Program-made: the position numbers and the translations under genes | Assembly: GCF_021134715.1 (NCBI RefSeq) | Contig: NC_060026.1 | Span: forward strand, 6,873,001-6,937,000 | Length of the DNA stretch: 64,000 bases | DNA from: Daphnia pulex | Taxonomy: Eukaryota > Arthropoda > Branchiopoda > Diplostraca > Daphniidae | Reading direction: 5' to 3' | Notes under the pieces: model-generated | Told to the model about the DNA's origin: nothing | What the model saw: the letters and a program-made list of their open reading frames with translations, nothing else | Databases searched by the model: none | Shown: in pieces, positions 1 through 11,290 of the stretch | How the letters are laid out: each line of letters starts with the position of its first letter | Position numbering within the stretch: position 1 is the stretch's first letter

Positions 1-254
1 AAAAGCTTGTTCTTTTATTATATATGGATTATGAATTTTTGGCAACAGTGTTTTAAAAATATTGACAGTATGCCAGTCTGCTACACGGTAGAGAACAGAA
101 AGGTTGTACGTGATAAATCTCTTATTTAAGTAAAGTGAAGTAAAGTGAGAGTGTAGTAATAATTAAGAATTAAGTAAAAAATTAAGTAGAATTAAGAAAA
201 AAAAAGTACTATTAAGTAAAGTTTTGGTCGGCTAAAATAGACTTTTAACCGACA

Positions 255-524
255 TTTTTGAGGCGATGATGATATCTGCCTCGGGCAGAATTTTCGTTCC
301 TTTTTCTGTCACCAGATGCGGAAGAGTAACGAAATCTGTGAAAATCTAGGCTTTATTTTGGTTGCCAACGTTACGGACTTTTTATCAGCTAGACTGCGCC
401 AACCCGTAACGATAGCAACCAGCGAAAGCCCAGATTTTCACAGATTTCGCTACTCCCCGTCATCTTGTGGCAGAAAAAGGAACGAATCCTTCCCCTGAGC
501 CAGATATCATCATCGCCTCAAAAA
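255..524. mobile_element. MITE-like palindromic element, copy 1
   Basis: A 270 bp element whose ends are inverted copies of each other: it starts with TTTTTGAGGCGATGATGATA and ends with the reverse complement. A second inverted pair lies inside (about 318-352 against 424-461), so most of the element could fold into one hairpin. There is no coding capacity beyond a chance 60-codon ORF. A truncated, inverted copy lies at 2,680-2,889. The length, terminal inverted repeats and lack of genes fit a miniature inverted-repeat transposable element. Its superfamily cannot be told because I see no clear target-site duplication. Confidence 0.6.
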
Positions 525-1265
525 TTTGCCCGACCAGCTCCTCCTCCATTCCTCCTTCATGGTGTCTCTATAGAATTTAGCTTTAAAATAGAATAGTAAG
601 TTGATACGCACTCCATGCTGTTTACAGCAGGCAAATAAAATCAAGAACGCATATAGAATGATTCTGGAATCTTTGAAACCCTTTTCTAAATTCTGAGAAA
701 TGGTAGTTCGTGACTAATATAGGCCTAGCATTAATCATGTAAGCCCTGTTATTGCATCCCTGTTTATGCATGGTTGGTTGTTTGCATTATGTAATAACCT
801 TTTTCTTTGTGCAAATTTGAGGCCAGAGCCAGCCATCATAACAATGAGATGCAAGAATTTGTTGTGCTGGTATCAACCTGTAGGCAGGAATCTCAGTATA
901 TCATTGTTCGGGTAAATAATTTTCATTACTCTTATTCTTGTGACCTGGAACATTTTAGAATGATGCGTGACTTGCATTAACACAGTGAATATAACATGGA
1001 CATATTCAAGCTTTAATTCTCGTTTTGTTAACCAGTTACCACTGTACTGTAGGCCTACCACTATCATACTTTTTCTTACTTGATTGTAAATGTATATTTG
1101 TCTTTGTAACCATTTCCTGATTTTTATTTTAGGTTAACAGCATTCTCTTGGGTGTACGACATTCAGGCCCAGTCATGCAGGCCCACCTTTTTTTACGTGT
1201 CTTTCAGGCCCAATTTTGACGTCATTCAGGCCCAAGTTTTTTTTAAATAAAATCATGGAAATTTT
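315..1265. repeat. Left arm of ~0.95 kb inverted repeat IR1
   Basis: This 951 bp arm is matched in reverse complement by 1,932-2,889 with few differences. Its inner end (about 1,165-1,235) carries several TCAGGCCCA-type short repeats that reappear inverted in the other arm. The arm starts inside the MITE at 255-524, so the inverted duplication broke through that element. No gene is recognised; short ORFs in the arm are mirrored in the partner and look like chance. Confidence 0.85.
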
Positions 1266-1449
1266 AATATTTTAATAAAGCTGACCATTATACCACCGGT
1301 GAAATGTTAGAAGTCGGGGAAACATGGGTCCGTATAGTTTTGCTAAGACACTGACCAATGTAATGCAGCATGTGACCGCATGATATAGCAGTGACTGTTG
1401 CAATTGTCTTTATTAAATTCCAATTCAATGGTAATTTCTTTCTCGCTTT

Positions 1450-1516
1450 GTCCAAGACTCGAACCTCGGCCCTTTGACATTACAGCCGGAGGTTATGACC
1501 ATTAGACCACCGTTAT
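1450..1516 (-). repeat. tRNA-like sequence (possible SINE head)
   Basis: Read on the minus strand, this has an A-box-like TGGTCTAATGG about 35 bases before a B-box-like GGTTCGAGTC. The bases around the B box can pair as a T-arm (CCGAG with CTTGG). The anticodon-arm position reads CTGTAAT but its stem does not pair, and no acceptor stem is seen. It is therefore not a working tRNA; a tRNA-derived SINE head or tRNA pseudogene is the best reading. Confidence 0.45.
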
Positions 1517-1788
1517 TATTTTAGCCAAGGGAGAAACATCGGCCAGAATGGTATGGACTCGATAACGTCGTCAACTTATTAGTTTGGTCTCATTTCCACT
1601 CAACCAAACCACTTTTTGAAATGACATTGCAATTCACCGTATTCTTATTTGAATTTTCTTATTCTCTTCATATTTGTCCAGGCCGACTTCTATGACTTTC
1701 TAAAGAAACATCCGAAGCTATGTTTGTGGATGTGTAAGTGTTGTATGTAGTAGCGTGTGAACTGAACTGAACGTGTAGTGGTAGTGCC

Positions 1789-1897
1789 CAGGTGTGGGAG
1801 CAACTATGCTCATCAGGGGGAGTCAAACTCGAATACCCAAAGTGAGCCGACTCCAGATCACTAAGTGACGCCTTATTCGACTCACCCACTTGTCCCC
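1789..1897 (-). repeat. Second tRNA-like sequence, tRNA-Ser resemblance
   Basis: On the minus strand, GTGGGTGAGTCGAATAAGGC resembles the D-arm/A-box of a serine tRNA, and TATTCGAGTTTGACTCC follows at about B-box distance. Pairing is imperfect. It probably derives from a tRNA or a SINE. It could also be chance, since only the two boxes match. Confidence 0.3.
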
Positions 1898-1931
1898 CGA
1901 ACGTTGACGTTTTATTGCGAACGAAATTGAA

Positions 1932-2889
1932 AAAATTTCCATGATTTTATTTAAAAAAAACTTGGGCCTGAATGACGTCAAAATTGAGCCTGAAAGACAC
2001 GTAAAAAAAGGTGGGCCTGAACGTCACGGGCCTGAATGACTGGGCCTGAATGTCTTACACCCAAGAGAATGCTGTTAACCTAAAATTAAAATCAGGAAAT
2101 GGTTACAAAGACAAATATACATTTACAATCAAGTAAGAAAATTTATGATAGTGGTGCAGTACAGTGGTAACTGGTTAACAAAACGAGAATTAAAGCTTGA
2201 ATATGTCCATGTTATATTCAATGTGTTAATGCAAGTCACGCATCATTCTAAAATGTACCAGGTCACAAGAATAAGAGTAATGAAAATTATTTACCCGAAC
2301 AATGATATACTGAGATTCCTGCCAACAGGTTGATACCAGCACAACAAATTCTTGCATCTCATTGTTATGATGGCTGGCTCTTGCCTCAAATTTGCACAAA
2401 GAAAAAGGTTATTACATAATGCAATCCACCAACCATGCAAACAGGGATGCAATAACAGGGCTTACATGATTAATGCTAGGCCTATATTAGTCACGAACTA
2501 CCATTTCTCAGAATTTAGAAAAGGGTTTCAAAGATTCCAGAATCATTCTATATGCGTTCTTGATTTTATTTGCCTGCTGTAAACAGCATGGAGTGCGTAT
2601 CAACTTACTATTCTATTTTAAAGCTAAATTCTATAGAGACACCACGAAGGAGGAATGGAGGAGGAGCTGGTCGGGCAAATTTTTGAGGCGATGATGATAT
2701 CTGGCTCAGGGGAAGGATTCGTTCCTTTTTCTGCCACAAGATGACGGAGAGTAGCGAAATCTGTGAAAATCTGGGCTTTCACTGGTTGCTATCGATACGG
2801 GTTGGCGCAGTCTAGCTGATAAAAAGTCCATAACGTTGGCAACCAAAATAAAGCCTAGATTTTCACAGATTTCGTTACTCTTCCGCATC
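1932..2889. repeat. Right arm of inverted repeat IR1
   Basis: Reverse complement of 315-1,265. It ends at 2,889 inside the inverted MITE copy (2,680-2,889); beyond that the two flanks no longer match. If extruded, IR1 would form a hairpin of about 0.95 kb stem and 0.67 kb loop. Confidence 0.85.
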
Positions 2890-3480
2890 GGGTCTTCCAG
2901 ACGGGTACCAACTCGTCTTCTTAACCGTTTACTTTTAGGTGGTGTTGCCGAACTAAATTTGATAGTCCGACACTTGGTCTCACACCTTGCGGAACTCAGG
3001 AAGCGCTCTTGCTTACGGGTCTTTTTTGAGTATCGGGATTCGGCTCAGGAGTCGTCTACCGATTGGGAGATAGCGATAGCGGTAGATTTATGACGGTCTC
3101 CGTTAGGTAGCGATCTCCTCGGGTTCAACGGATCGGGTCGGTCCAGAGAGCCCAACCTATTGTCAATCCGCTTTGGCAGTAGCTCGTCGGGGTAGTCGAT
3201 TCTACCGCCGCGAGAACGGTCTTAACCTTTCGTCTTATCCTGGACAGATTCCAGTCATCTAACCGGTCTCTTTTCATTCTTATTTGTATTTTCAGATGAA
3301 TACTGAGCAAAGCGTTGGCACCCAAACCATTGCTACGAAACGTCGACGAGCCTATCGTTCCGCCGACGCCAGTAAGTATTAGTTGCGACTGGACACCGTC
3401 ATACGGTCTTAGTTCGCTGAACCACCCGAGAGAAATCTCGGTAGAATTTTCCTCCGTCCAAGGAAGTATTCAACATGTAC
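2890..3480. other. GC-richer unique stretch with one possible exon
   Basis: This stretch is visibly richer in G and C than its surroundings and shares no repeat with them. A possible exon runs 3,297-3,372: an acceptor TATTTTCAG is followed directly by ATG and about 25 codons (MNTEQSVGTQTIATKRRR and on), then a CCAGTAAGTA-type donor. The peptide is not recognised. It could be the first exon of one of the decayed genes downstream or be spurious. Confidence 0.25.
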
Positions 3481-3900
3481 TTTATTACTTTACTTTATTT
3501 TGTAAAATAAAGTAAGCAATAAAGTAAAGTATATTTGAAAAGCAAACTTTAATTTACTTAATTAGAGTAACCTATTAACTTAACCGTAGGCTACTGTAAA
3601 AAGTTACTTAACTTGGTGGCGTATTATGCTACGTTATTGTATAATTTATTGGCTGAAAAATATAACCATGCCATGGCTTATATAACCATGAAAATCATAT
3701 AATCATGACCATAATAAAGTATGGTTTTATGCTTTATTAGACTTTACTATACCCACCCAAAACCCCTGTATTTCCTCTCTACGCTCGGGCTCATTCCCGC
3801 TTAGTTACTTAACTAGATTAAGTAAAGTAAAGTGAATTAGATAAGTAAATAAAAGTAAGATGTTGGTCGGTTAAAATAGAATTTAACCCTTGTTTTCAGT
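3481..3900. repeat. AAGTAAAG-rich flank, related to 130-250
   Basis: AT-rich sequence with many AAGTAAAG/TTTACTT units. Its end (about 3,820-3,890, TTGGTCGGTTAAAATAGA) nearly repeats the sequence at about 190-250 in the same orientation. The two copies bracket IR1, so IR1 may sit inside an older repeat or the flanks may belong to a larger element. Confidence 0.4.
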
Positions 3901-3971
3901 GAATTATATTCAAAATTAGAATTCCCCGTTAAACGATAGGCCTACAGTGTTTAAAGGGAACTTTATTGAAT

Positions 3972-4857
3972 ATGGCTCCAATTAGAGTTCCTGCACTAGC
4001 ACTAGATAGTGCAAAAGAAGAGCTTAAAGGTATCTTTGTGTCCAGAAATAAAGTTATATCAATGTTGCTCTAATGATTTTAATTTAGTTTTTGTAGCGAA
4101 ACCAGCGAATAGAAATCGAGAGAAATTGAAGGGATTTGAAATCATTAATGCAGATGAGAATAATATGCAAAATATTGAGTCTGTTGCCCAGTTGCACAAG
4201 CATTACTGCTTTCAGTCATGGAAACCAAAGCACGATTACCAGTAAGCTAAACAGTGATAGCCTTTCCTATTAATGTTGTAAATTCACAAGCAATTATTGA
4301 ATTTGCAGTGCATAGCGTGTCAAGGTCAACAAGGTGCTATATTTTGTAGAATAACATACACATGTGCCCTAAATGTCTAAGAAAGACTTTCAAACCCCTG
4401 ATTTAAGCCTCCATTCTATTTTGTGGTTTTTCCAAATGAAAATCTTTTCTATTGCATTAAAAAATCCATCCCTGAAATGATCTCCGACACCCTGATAACA
4501 GTGTATGGTGCAACTCGATTGAGACAACTACCTCTTGAAGGCAATGATTTCCGTTCCCTAAGACAACTACATTTAAACAAGATTAACAAAGGAAGGATCT
4601 GTAGAAGACCTGTCAAAACTACACATCCAATCGCTGTAGACGTCGAGATGAAAGAATCTCATTCGGGTAATTGGTCGTTATTCTGGAAGCAAATTTTTTG
4701 AGACATAATTATATTTGTTTGATTGCAGATTTAAAAGTAGACTCTATAGAAGATGAAGATAAATCATGAAAGAAAAGAAAAGATAAATACTATTCTGAGC
4801 ATTTCTATCCGGAGAAGGATCCTGTCATTACCGAATTCACTGTTTCGGTAAAACTTT
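3972..4857 (+). pseudogene. Unrecognised multi-exon gene, interrupted by a stop
   Basis: Exon 1 (3,972-4,030) starts MAPIRVPALALDSAKEEL. A 67 bp intron (GT at 4,031, TTTTTGTAG acceptor) joins in frame to exon 2, about 4,098-4,241. A third coding stretch runs about 4,423-4,670 (LRQLPLEGNDFRSLRQLHL, basic). A fourth starts after TTTGATTGCAG at about 4,729 and reads acidic-then-basic residues through YYSEHFYPEKDP to a donor near 4,850. The fourth stretch has an in-frame TGA at 4,767-4,769 where TGG would keep the frame, and no clean acceptor is visible for the third stretch. I do not recognise the family. The conserved look plus the stop suggests a decayed copy, in line with the two broken genes that follow. 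Confidence 0.4.
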
Positions 4858-5116
4858 GTTTCTCTTTCTGGATCCAGTTCACACAAAATTTTTTATTTTC
4901 TATTGCTTAGTCTTAGTCCAAATTCTCCGGTACCCGGGCGACTTCGAAACTTAAGTGCGACCTTAAAGTAACCTTACGATCAGACAACCTCATCGAGTTT
5001 TTTAACTATGCAATGGACAAGGGAATTCTCTTGTACCCTTTAAACCCGTTTTTTGAAAACGTCGTTAATTTAGGGCGCACCTCAATTTCAACAAAGGAAA
5101 TCTGATCGGAAATCAG

Positions 5117-6205
5117 TGCATTACAGCATTCACAACAGTTTGGACAACACACAATGCTCCCCTGTCGAGTTAGAGGCAGCCATCTACGCCGCATCCAAGT
5201 TTGCCACACAGTCTCGAACCTTTTCCGTCAACATGCGCAGTAAAATTGCTGAAATGATTCAGGATCTGGCCACACCTGTAAATACCAAGCTCAAGCTCAT
5301 CCCCATCCTGCAGTACATGCACCATGATGCTTACACGGCCGCCATAGTTTGACGTTTTTGCCCCCGCTACCCAGCCCAAAATTTCGTCTGTGTAACACTT
5401 CACACACTAACTCTGCTGACTAGTGAAACTCTAGTCGAATTCCCGCAATAGCTACTCTTGCTTCTTGAATATCTATTCGATTCAAGTTTTGTCCAACTTA
5501 AATTTTGTCTGTCAAAGTTACCCATCTGTGGAGTGTGGACTACGTCTAACGTGGATGGCCTCATTAGCCTACTGCTTGATCAACCTTATCTCGAATTGTA
5601 TAGAAGGTCACTGGACATTCTAGTTACCCTAGCCATGGCTGAAGCCTCGAACTGTTTTTTCCTCAAGGCCGGTAATTCAGTTTTAAAAATAAAAATACCT
5701 TTTTACATTTTCACCCATTATTTTATGTCATGATTTTAGATAAAAATTTACACTTGATTTGGAATCAGTGTTGCTACACTTGAGACCGATCTGATGCAGC
5801 AAAAGCAGATCAGCTACTTGTCCAACTTGTAATTGTATCTAGCAAACAATATTCTTATTCGTCCTCAGCGCCCGAATAATGCCAAGACGCTGCCCATGCT
5901 TTCGAATCGCTCATATTTAGCCTCTGCTTGTTGGGAAAGACCGAAGAGAGGGAAGTCAAGAATGCGTTGTAATCAGCCGCCCAGCTGAGTCGTGTCGCCA
6001 GAAATCAGCGCCACCGTCATTGATTGCCTCATTCGCTTGTTGCTTCAATTTTCCGGTTCCATGTTAGTCCTGCTGTGACAGGCCCTGGCTACCATCGGAA
6101 ATACTAAACCGCCATTGTCCGCATCTGCAGCATTTGTCGCTATTCATAGCAACCAGCCGCCATTGTGGTTTTCTTCCGTTCGACGAAAACTTGTTCAGCT
6201 GTAAG
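5117..6205 (+). pseudogene. Integrator complex subunit 7 (INTS7) decayed copy
   Basis: INTS7 is a HEAT/ARM-type scaffold of the Integrator complex, which cleaves nascent snRNA and mRNA transcripts in the nucleus. The piece at 5,117-5,350 carries family-typical segments such as KIAEMIQDLATPVNTKLKLI followed by PILQYMHHDA. It continues through VTLHTLTLL (about 5,395-5,425) and RSLDILVTLAMAEASN (about 5,605-5,655), then a GT donor. Further pieces matching later INTS7 appear at about 5,880-6,200 in shifting frames (DAAHAFESLIFSLCLLG; VIDCLIRLLL). Frame stops include TGA near 5,350 and TAG near 5,449, and several frameshifts are needed. The amino terminus is not seen. The identification is from remembered human INTS7 order; decay is read directly. 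Confidence 0.7.
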
Positions 6206-6444
6206 TTTGATTCTCATCCTGTATTTTTATTTCTTGCATGTATCATTATTACCACCATACCTGTACTGATGATTTTGAGGATACTTAATTCTGAACTATG
6301 TCAACATCTTCTTATGTTGTCACTTCTGGCCGGCATTTATCAACGAACTTATCCACTACTTCGCCCAACTGCAGCATAGCTCACATTCGGAAGCTCACCG
6401 ATTTACGTGTAGGAATCTGAAATCAACAAATAATAAGATTAAAT

Positions 6445-6815
6445 TTGGGTGTGAAAATGAATCAAAGAGAACTGTTTATTTTTATCAATGTTAATAATCG
6501 TTTAGATACTACAGTCTTCATTTTCCAGGTTCCTGCTTCTCTCTACATGATCCTGGCCGTCTACAATTTGCTACCGACAACGTTAATCGGCTTTTTCGTC
6601 GCTATCGTTCACTTGACTGCGAACGCGTTACTCTTTCAGACGAGAAAATCGGTCAACAACGAAGTTGACATTTCTCTGATCATGGCTGATGTCGAATTGT
6701 ATTTGACGGCAAACGTTGTCGGCATTTTCACTAAGTGCCTGAACGAGACTACGCTGAGATGGGCCTTTCTCGACCGTCGCTGGTGCATCGAGTCCACCAT
6801 AAAATTGGACTAGGA
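6445..6815 (+). pseudogene. Unassigned HEAT-like ORF between INTS7 and KCC copies
   Basis: An open frame of 122 codons with an intron-like acceptor (TTCATTTTCCAG) near 6,528. From there it reads VPASLYMILAVYNLLPTTL and later ADVELYLTANVVGIFTKCLN, which looks like a helical HEAT-type repeat. Its end runs into the first potassium-chloride cotransporter exon with a frame change. It may be the tail of another decayed gene or an unrelated exon. I cannot name the family. Confidence 0.3.
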
Positions 6816-6819
6816 GAAG

Positions 6820-9735
6820 AGTCAAGAAGCCAATTTGCCGTGGCCCAACGAATGGGTCATTCTGATTGGAAGTTTCATGCTGGCCACAACTGGTGCCGGC
6901 CTGCAGAGTCTCATCTCGGCTCCTCGGCTCCTCTACGCCATCTCCAAAGTCAATTTGGTGTCCAAGCTGAACCCTTTTTCGACGCTGTCGGTTTCCGGCG
7001 AACCCACTCGCTCCCTCTTGCTGACTCTCGACAAAATATCATGATTAAAACCAGCCCCCTTTTCTTTATACAGTACGTGAGGCGTTTCCATTGATTTTTG
7101 AAATGATCAAAGGCAATTGGACTACTAACGAGAATCTTTTTCACTTGGTTTTGGAATACTAGCCATTTGTCAATTCGGAGTTCTATTGGGCAACGTCGAT
7201 ATTCTGGCTCCGCTGCTCTCCAAATTCTTTTTGATGGTCTTCGGATTCCTCAATCTCGCCTGTGCCCTTATTCAGACACTGTTGAGGACGCCCATCTGGA
7301 GGCCGCGATCTAAATACTACCACTGGTAAATAACAAAAGACAGGCAGAATGAAGAATTCCTTTGATTCGATCCACACTTTTATTTTCATTTCCAGGTCGC
7401 TGTCCTGTTTCATAGGAGCTGCGCTCTGCGTCCCAGTCATGTTCATGTCTAGTTGGCTCTATGCTTTGATTGCCATCGGCCATCGCTCTGGCCACCATCA
7501 TCTACAAGTATTACATTGAATATCGCGGGTAAATATGGAATGCAAATACTCGACTTGAATTAAAGCGCCGGTGGCCATTGCTGCTGACGCTCTGGCTCGA
7601 ATTTGATATGCTTACCGTAATGTCGTTTCGCATCATTGATGAACAGAGCCGAGAAGGATTGGGGAGACGGAATTAAGTGGCCTGGCTTTGAGTGCAGCCC
7701 GATTCAGTTTAATCCGGCTGGAGGAGGAACCCGGGACCGCCCCTCATCAAAAATTGGCGTCCACAGATCATGACCTTATGCAAAATGAATGCCTACCTCG
7801 CACCCAAACAGCGCAAATTGCTGTCTCTCGCTTTCCAGTTGAAAGCAGGCAAGGGATTGGCCGTCGCCTCGTCTATCCTCCAAGGTATAAATCACCTGTA
7901 GACTTGATTGACTTGATCTATTTTTTAAAAGAGTTCCATGTAGTCCATCTGTTAATTTCCGCAAATCCACCTTTGACACACGTTTATAGGTGATATCGCC
8001 ATGTGCTCCGACGAAGCGACCACGGCCAGACAGAACTTGCGCAAGGCTGTATGGATGAAGAAAAGGTCAAGGGCTTTGCTAACGTGCTGGTTGCCAAGGA
8101 TGTCGGCCAAGGCATTGTCCATCATCAGTAAGTCTCTCATCGGCGCGCGTCGCATACAATATTCACGAGTCTATAGAGGCGATCGATAACAACGAATTGT
8201 CAATTTATTTTGGGGGAAAATTACAGGATCCAGTCGACCAGTTTGGGCGGATTGAAACACAACACGGTTATCTTTGAATGGCCAAACGGTTGGCGCCAGT
8301 CGATAGAGGAGGATCAATCGTGGATTCGTGGCGTGTCTTTGTCGATACCATTCACACCGCAGCGGCCAAAAAGATGGCGCTGATTGTGTCCAAAGGAATC
8401 TCGTCTTTCCCCGATTTCACCGAGAAAGTGCGCATAATTTCCAATAACCCTCCGGCGCCTCTAATCCTATTTACTTTCCATATCGTCAATTCAATTGCGT
8501 CATCATCACATTGAAAATAATCGCCCGATTGGGAATTTCTCCGGTCGTGCAGATCTACGGCCATATCGACGTCTAGTGGGTCGTTCACCACGGCGGCCTG
8601 TTGATCTTACTGCCCTTCCTGCTAAGCCAGCACCGCACTTGGCGTCACTGTAACATGCGTCTGTTCACCGTTGCTCAGCTTGAGGACAATTCCATTCAGA
8701 TGAAAAAAGATCTCAAGACTTCCCTCTACAATTTATTGATGCCGAGGTCGAAGTCGTAGAAATGGTAAGTTGTGCTATACGGCTCTATTCAAAGCACTCC
8801 CGGGCGGTTGGAGGTAACCTGGGTAACCTTCCGCATCCGTGGGTGACGCACATTGATTATTTGTCTCGTTTGTCCCCCTCTCAGATGGATAGCGACATTT
8901 CGGCTTATTATACATACGAAAAGACTATGGTGATGGAGCAGCGCAATCGAATATTGAAAGAGATGCAACTCAACAAGCCAGATCCATCTGGCGTGAGTGC
9001 GGTGAGTTGGATAAAAAATTTAGTTTTTTTTTTCTAGCCAGTGGAGTTCGATTTCTTGGATTGTGTTTGAAAAAGGTCGTAGAGTTAGCGGGGGAAAAAA
9101 CATTCCTTCCACCGTAACATTATTTAGTGTACTCTGTCTACTTGCCTAACAAACAATCTTCTCTTGACTATTTCTCTGAAATGTTTGCCCTCTCCTTCTC
9201 AAAGGAGGTGGTAAGTTCAATCTGGATTAATTCATTCCAAATTGTATACCCTCCCTAATTTTATGTCAAAGAATTTCCCCCACAACTGGTTAAAGCATTG
9301 GAAACTCATTGAAACTTATTTGCTCAGGTCAAAGCCAAGGTCAAAGCCATCGTCGACCAGCACCGACACAACGTCAAGGTGCGCTTCTACGATGAAGCCG
9401 GCCATCCGACCGAGGCGGATGGTTTGAAGGAAGTCAAAGTGGAGCAGCCGACGGAACCTGCCGCTGAGGCCGAAACGGTCGGTGGCGATCCCGACCTGCC
9501 GGGATCGCCACCGAAAAAAAAAACCGCCTGAAAGGAGGGTCTAACTGTGAGTCCTTGTCATCACTTTTTATGCACTCGACGATGCATAAAATTATCTCAT
9601 TGACGTTTCTTTTTTCTTTTTTTTTCGTTTTTCTTTCATGCAGACATAGAGTTTTGGAGGTTTGACGGAGGGTCTGGACCGAGTCCTCATGGTCAAAGGT
9701 TGAAGACGAGAAGTCTTCACCATCTATTCTTAGAA
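6820..9735 (+). pseudogene. K-Cl cotransporter (SLC12 family) decayed copy
   Basis: KCC proteins are 12-span plasma-membrane K+/Cl- symporters with a large cytoplasmic C-terminus. Pieces occur in the right order: WPNEWVILIGSF with GAGLQSLISAPRLL (6,835-7,040); [20 protein letters not shown] and [17 protein letters not shown] (7,160-7,327); a TM segment (7,395-7,530); AEKDWGDGI and LKAGKGLAVASSILQG (7,645-7,895); EKVKGFANVLVAKDVGQG (about 8,060-8,125); LGGLKHNTVIFEWPNGW (8,245-8,300); [16 protein letters not shown] and [17 protein letters not shown] (8,595-8,725); DSDISAYYTYEKTMVMEQR (8,886-8,950); and the family's usual end FLEVLTEGLDRVLMVKG then FTIYS-stop (9,650-9,731). Decay: TAG at 8,574-8,576 where the family has Trp, a 7 bp tandem duplication (GCCATCG twice, about 7,474-7,488), single-base shifts and inserted codons. 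The amino-terminal half is missing. Confidence 0.8.
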
Positions 9736-9739
9736 TCAA

Positions 9740-11290
9740 AACTATCGAGGAGAACGTGATCCACCACTAAGCGTCGAGTGCTAGACAAAAAGAAAAAAAT
9801 AACTGAATCAAAAGTTCTCTAGATACAAATGCCGAAATGCGTCGTATGAGTGCACTTTGACATGCTTACTCCTGTCCCATCATCAACCCCCCCTCCAATT
9901 CCCATCATTGTCCGGCGAATTTTGCGCTCAGCTTTGCCATTTTTTCGATTTTTTCTTTGATGATTACAACATCTTTTGCGTTCCATATATAGCTACTTTC
10001 GTTTTCTTGGTCTAGTTCACTATTTATTTATTCATCCAATTTTTGGGTTGTGTTTGAGTGAATGTGGTAAGTGGTGTCTCCTCTTTTTTAATGATCACAA
10101 ATTTGACCAGTAGACCGGGGGTTTGCACCAATATTTACCCAATTCCGCCCATTTCCCATCTCATTCATATTTTAAACGTGCAGTACGTAATAAGGTAAAC
10201 TTGAATGGAAAATTTCTCTACAAATTCCGTTGGATTGTATAGATGTTATACCAATGAAAAAGTAGTAGTCGAGCAAAAAATCGCGCGCAGTTTACGCCGA
10301 TGCGCACCACAGTGGCCGAGTTTCAAATTTGAGAAGATTGAGAATTCAAGCTTGAAGTTTCAAATCATTTAAGCAAGATGCTAATATTTGACAATTTTTA
10401 AAAACTCACATTTGTTTTTCCTTCTGCGTCGCATGGAGCTTATCCTGCCCCGAGGGAAGAATAGAAGATGGAAAACCACCAGACCCTTTTGTTCTTCCCT
10501 ATTCTCTTCCCTCCATTCTTCCCCGGGGCTTGGACTTCGCCCCTGCGCCACGAAAATGATTCAACATTTTTTCATTTTAAAAAATCGCCAAAAATTAGCA
10601 TATCATTTTAAAAAATTGAAACTTTGCCTAATTGTAGATGGCATTATAAACCGTTTGTGCAAGTTTCAAGTAAAAATTTTTATATTTGAATTTTTGGCAT
10701 TTTTTCAACTTACACGCACTTTAGCACAAAACAACAATTTTAGCGTGTTAAAAGCGCGGAAAAACTCGTCGTGTTTCCAAACTTAGGGTGGGTACTGTAA
10801 TAAGCAAGCGGCCGTTCATGCTTTCAAACATGACAGAACACGTTCACGGAAACGACCAGTCGGCCATATAATGAAGACATCCATCTTTGACCCTGTGGCA
10901 TGGTATAAGAGTTACATGGTATGAGTAGGTGAGAGGGCGCAAATGGCAAGAAAATTGGAATCGTCAAAATTGGCAACTCTAGCCGGGTGTGTAGCAGAGT
11001 AGTCTACTTGAACATGGGGTCTTATTGGACTACCCTCTTTGAAGCCTTACATTTCTGTGTTAAATTTTTTTTCAACTTGTAACGTTTTTATGTGTATAAA
11101 AAATTTCTATGCAAAGTTCATGTAATTAACTAAAGGGAAAAAAATGTCGAAGTGTTTTTTTTTAAATAAAGAAAGTGGCGAAATGGCCGCCGCCAAGAAA
11201 AAAAGGGAGTGGGGTGGGGTGGACTTCCTTGTCATTTTGGCGTCAAGATCAGGCACTATGCGCCAAAAAACAAGAAAGTTGCATTCACTG
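9740..11290. other. Gene-poor stretch
   Basis: No recognisable gene, RNA or repeat array is seen. A 132-codon ORF at 10,388-10,786 is biased toward Phe, Lys and Leu from AT-rich DNA and lacks motifs or splice partners. A poly-T then GCC-rich patch at about 11,155-11,205 is low complexity. Confidence 0.5.

Larger units (their letters stand above)
1266..1931. repeat. Spacer of IR1 with tRNA-like sequence
   Basis: The loop of IR1, about 670 bp, is not part of either arm. It holds two stretches resembling Pol III tRNA promoters on the minus strand (annotated separately). The rest shows no credible coding region; a 73-codon minus ORF at 1,668-1,889 overlaps the second tRNA-like stretch and is not convincing. 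Confidence 0.5.

Noticed and set aside
4925..4945. Adjacent GGTACC and CCCGGG sites, considered as cloning-vector polylinker
   Set aside because: Only ten bases agree with a polylinker and the flanks are unlike vector; chance is more likely.
6735..7446. Several overlapping ORFs in the KCC region
   Set aside because: Frameshifted shadows of the cotransporter copy.
3972..9735. Explanation of broken genes by poor sequence alone
   Set aside because: The 16-exon NEMF and 4-exon HLX frames in the same window are intact, and the changes include codon insertions and a 7 bp duplication, which are less typical of base-call error.
10388..10786. 132-codon ORF
   Set aside because: Phe/Lys/Leu-biased translation of AT-rich DNA, no motif, no splice partner.
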